DNA of 7,924 bases from ARS98 sp030744725 (GTDB lineage: Bacteria; Planctomycetota; Planctomycetia; Pirellulales; Pirellulaceae). Positions 5,644-7,924 of the stretch are shown here, piece after piece. Where the stretch lies: assembly GCA_030744725.1 (NCBI GenBank), contig JASLPZ010000329.1, positions 1 to 7,924 of the forward strand. The letters are read 5' to 3'. The notes beneath the pieces are model-generated. The model was not told the origin of the DNA. It saw only the letters and a program-made list of their open reading frames with translations, and searched no databases. How positions within the stretch are numbered: position 1 is the first letter of the stretch; each line of letters opens with the position of its first letter. The position numbers and the translations under genes were made by a program.

Positions 5644-6777
5644 ATGACAGGCTGGAATGTAGGAAGAGAGCGTTGTCGCGCGAAGCAGTTCGCGCGTCGA
5701 CAAGCAGCCCCGAGTGTCCGACGATTCGGCGTCACGTTGATCGAGTTGCTCATCGTCATCACGATCGCGACCCTGCTTTTAGCCGCGGCCATCCCATTGA
5801 TGAAGACGGCGATCGATGAGAGCAAGCTGCGCGAAGCATCAAGACAGATCAACGTCTTCTTCGCCGCCGCACGTGCTCGGGCCGTCGAAAAGGGACGCGC
5901 CGTGGGGGTAATGATTGAGCGCAGCGACGGCAGCACAAACGCCGCGTTTGTGCTGAACATCGTAGAAACGCCGCCACCCTATGGAGGCGACACGCTCAAT
6001 GCGAGGGCGTTATTGGGGACGATTTCCGCGAATCCGCTGCGTGTCGTGTTTGACAACAGCAGCCTCAGTTTGCCAGCCCTGGTACAAAAGGGCGATGTGA
6101 TCAAGTTCGATTACAAAGGTCCCGTTTACAGGATCTACGATGTCTCATCCTTGGGCAACGTCCCGCCGTGGATTGATGTCGAGGTTGGTTCGCCGCCGCT
6201 TCCAGCCAGCCCGGCGGCGGGGCTGCCTTACCAGGTGATTCGTCAACCTGAGAAGTCATCGGCATCTCCGTTGCAGCTTACTGGAAACGTCGCGATCGAC
6301 CTGGAGTATTCCGGCATGGGCGTACTCGGCAATCAGTTTAATGCAAACATCGGCGCCGCCATCCGGAGCAATCCTGTCGTAATTGCGTTTAATTCGAGTG
6401 GTGCCATCGATCACGTCAAGCCGAATGGAGCGTTTGATAGCAGTGGAAACGCGAAGTACGAGGCTGGGACACCCGCAGGAACGATTCACTTGTTGATCGG
6501 GCGTATCGACCAGGTGGGTATCGACGTCGCCAACTCACCGCAGACGCCCAATCCGATTCGGCCCAATGCCTCGGCGGCGACAGCCACGAAGACCTATCGC
6601 CAGAATATTGCGGACGTGAGGAACTTCTGGATATCGATTGGGGCGCGCACGGGTTCGATTACGTCATCCGAAAATGCTTGGCTGTTGTCGCCGCCTGGCG
6701 CGACACCTAACTATGTCGATTCACTACGTGCGTCACGCGAATTTGCTCATTCGGCGCAGACGATCGGAGGACGTTAA
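5644..6777 (+). CDS. GspH/FimT-like pseudopilin
   Basis: A 377-residue prepilin-like protein. The leader is long (29 residues, many Arg) and ends RRFG; cleavage after G29 gives a mature N terminus VTLIELLIVITIATLLLAAA with Glu at +5 (E34). The first mature residue is Val instead of the usual Phe. The next segment (residues about 50-76, including FFAAARARAVEKGRAVGV) is the typical GspH/FimT helix with Arg-Ala repeats followed by a first beta strand. GspH proteins are usually under 200 residues, so the C-terminal beta-rich region is strongly enlarged; I recognise no further domain in it. The start ATG 5644 lies 3 nt after the previous stop, with GGAG at 5629-5632 inside the previous gene. No other start codon lies upstream of the cleavage site in frame, so the long leader is likely real. 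It would be a minor pseudopilin near the fibre tip. Confidence 0.83.
   Translation: MTGWNVGRERCRAKQFARRQAAPSVRRFGVTLIELLIVITIATLLLAAAIPLMKTAIDESKLREASRQINVFFAAARARAVEKGRAVGVMIERSDGSTNAAFVLNIVETPPPYGGDTLNARALLGTISANPLRVVFDNSSLSLPALVQKGDVIKFDYKGPVYRIYDVSSLGNVPPWIDVEVGSPPLPASPAAGLPYQVIRQPEKSSASPLQLTGNVAIDLEYSGMGVLGNQFNANIGAAIRSNPVVIAFNSSGAIDHVKPNGAFDSSGNAKYEAGTPAGTIHLLIGRIDQVGIDVANSPQTPNPIRPNASAATATKTYRQNIADVRNFWISIGARTGSITSSENAWLLSPPGATPNYVDSLRASREFAHSAQTIGGR
6766..6771 (+). promoter_or_regulatory. Strong ribosome-binding site inside the end of the preceding gene
   Basis: GGAGGA lies 7 nt before ATG 6779, inside the last codons of the GspH-like gene. It is the strongest correctly spaced site in the window and supports a 5-residue leader for the last gene. 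Confidence 0.7.
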
Positions 6778-6778
6778 G

Positions 6779-7924
6779 ATGAACCGGTGCGGTATCAGCT
6801 TGCTCGAAGTCCTCTTTTCCATTGGCGTGATCGCGGTGGGGTTGCTAGGGGTCCTGGCCGTGATTCCGTTGGGACTCCATCAGGTCGGCAAGGGAATCGT
6901 CGCCGAGCGCTCAGCGCGCGCGGGGCTGAACGCGGTGGAGAAGTTTGATGTTATGGGGATGCGCCGTCCCGAGTTGTGGCTGTATTCTCCAGGAGGACGG
7001 GTTCAGGTTCCGACTGCAATCGGGACCTCACCACACGTTCCGGTTGGTTACGCGTTTGCAATCGATCCTCGTTTTGTCGCGGCCAACGGGTCAACGGTGG
7101 TTACGCAGCCACCGTATTACGACGCACGGTTCTTTCCCTATTTCTCGCCGATTGATCGCACGGTTGGCGGGCAGAACCCATTGCTGATCACGTTGCCGCA
7201 TCCGCAAAACACGTCTTTCCCCCGGATGATCCGTTTGAGTCTTCGTTCTGCTCCAGTGATCGGCACGAGGATGGGGACATTGCTGGCCGATGAGGTTTTC
7301 GTTGCCCAGGATGAATTGGTGTTCGATCTGCCCGACGAAAAAAACCTACCGCCGGTCCAGAATTTCAACGGTAACGTAAAACGGCTATACGAGGGTAATT
7401 TCTCATGGATGGCTACGCTCGTTCCGAGGGTCGATGTCGGCGGCGTTTTTCGCAACGAGTATCTGTTGTCGATTGTCGTCTTCCACAAGCGCGATCGTTC
7501 GATGGCCATGTTCGTCGATGCGGACGGCAGCGGTGGATTCAGTGCTGGTGATCCACCTTCCTACTTTGAACGGCTTGTGGATGTTGCCACCTTTCACGCG
7601 ACCGGATACGCGGGCGGCGACGTAGCGCTGCAGTCAACCGCACTCGAAGACCTGGAGTTGAAGGAAGGCGATTGGATCATGTTGGCCGGCAGCGGCGGTG
7701 CCGGAGGTATCGAAGCTCCGGAATTCAAGTGGTATCGTGTGGTGGCGACAGAAAGGGAGCCGACATTTATTTCGGCGTCCAGCAGGTGGCAGCGTGACGC
7801 CACGTTACAGGGCTCCGACTGGCAACGTCCGGAATGGCACTTGCCTTCAACGGCCGCTTTATTTCGTCCCACGCAGGCGACTTTGGTAACCGGCGTTGTG
7901 GCGGTGTACGAAAAGACTGTACGG
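6779..7924 (+). CDS. GspI/PilV-like pseudopilin, 3' end beyond the window
   Basis: 382 codons are open from ATG 6779 to the last base without a stop, so the C terminus is missing. The leader is only MNRCG; cleavage after G5 gives ISLLEVLFSIGVIAVGLLGV with Glu at +5 (E10). The 'LLEVL..IGVIAVGLLG' pattern is typical of PilV/GspI minor pilins. GspI is normally about 120 residues, so this protein is at least three times larger, in line with the other three pilins here. A loop D247-A-D249-G-S251-G252 with D258 at position 12 has EF-hand/dockerin spacing, with Phe254 at the hydrophobic position 8. A Gly-rich patch (AGSGGAGG) lies near residues 302-309. The gene starts 1 nt after the previous stop, so it is probably translated together with the GspH-like protein. 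It likely joins the pseudopilus tip complex; further pseudopilin genes (GspJ/K-like) may follow. Confidence 0.82.
   Translation, partial: MNRCGISLLEVLFSIGVIAVGLLGVLAVIPLGLHQVGKGIVAERSARAGLNAVEKFDVMGMRRPELWLYSPGGRVQVPTAIGTSPHVPVGYAFAIDPRFVAANGSTVVTQPPYYDARFFPYFSPIDRTVGGQNPLLITLPHPQNTSFPRMIRLSLRSAPVIGTRMGTLLADEVFVAQDELVFDLPDEKNLPPVQNFNGNVKRLYEGNFSWMATLVPRVDVGGVFRNEYLLSIVVFHKRDRSMAMFVDADGSGGFSAGDPPSYFERLVDVATFHATGYAGGDVALQSTALEDLELKEGDWIMLAGSGGAGGIEAPEFKWYRVVATEREPTFISASSRWQRDATLQGSDWQRPEWHLPSTAALFRPTQATLVTGVVAVYEKTVR

Overview
The window carries one plus-strand gene cluster for a type IV pilus / type II secretion-like machine. Nothing on the minus strand looks like a real gene. In order it holds: the C-terminal end of a PilT/PilU-family ATPase (2-193), a PilB/GspE-family assembly ATPase (281-1999), a PilC/GspF-family inner-membrane platform protein (2046-3458), and four consecutive prepilin-like proteins (3602-4471, 4468-5640, 5644-6777 and 6779 to the window edge). 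The last gene is open to the end of the window and is incomplete.

The organism is probably a planctomycete, perhaps of the Pirellula/Rhodopirellula group. This is inferred from the gene order, from very large pseudopilins (289 to more than 382 residues, against roughly 110-200 for GspG/H/I of proteobacteria), and from Asp-rich loops of the form DxDDDGxPE followed by a Gly-Trp-Gly, which I associate with planctomycete pseudopilins. No rRNA or other taxonomic marker is present, so this is a judgement and not a proof.

How the parts would work together: the PilB-like ATPase powers polymerisation of pilin subunits through the PilC-like platform, and the PilT/PilU-like ATPase would power depolymerisation. 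The four prepilins would be cleaved and N-methylated by a prepilin peptidase (not in this window) and assembled into a fibre or its tip complex. The last three genes are tightly packed (4-bp overlap, then 3-bp and 1-bp gaps), which points to translational coupling and a fixed expression ratio. The ATPase/platform part is separated from the pilin part by a 143-bp gap holding a long imperfect hairpin.

No mobile element, CRISPR array, tRNA or rRNA was seen. The most interesting points are: (i) the 57-nt near-continuous hairpin at 3466-3522; (ii) an extra hydrophobic segment of about 55 residues inside the second half of the PilC-like protein; (iii) two 24-residue motifs at the N terminus of the PilB-like protein matching the MshEN cyclic-di-GMP receptor pattern; (iv) EF-hand/dockerin-type calcium loops in at least two of the pseudopilins; and (v) a leader region upstream of pilB with an unused perfect Shine-Dalgarno, a GNRA-capped hairpin and a 12-nt repeat.
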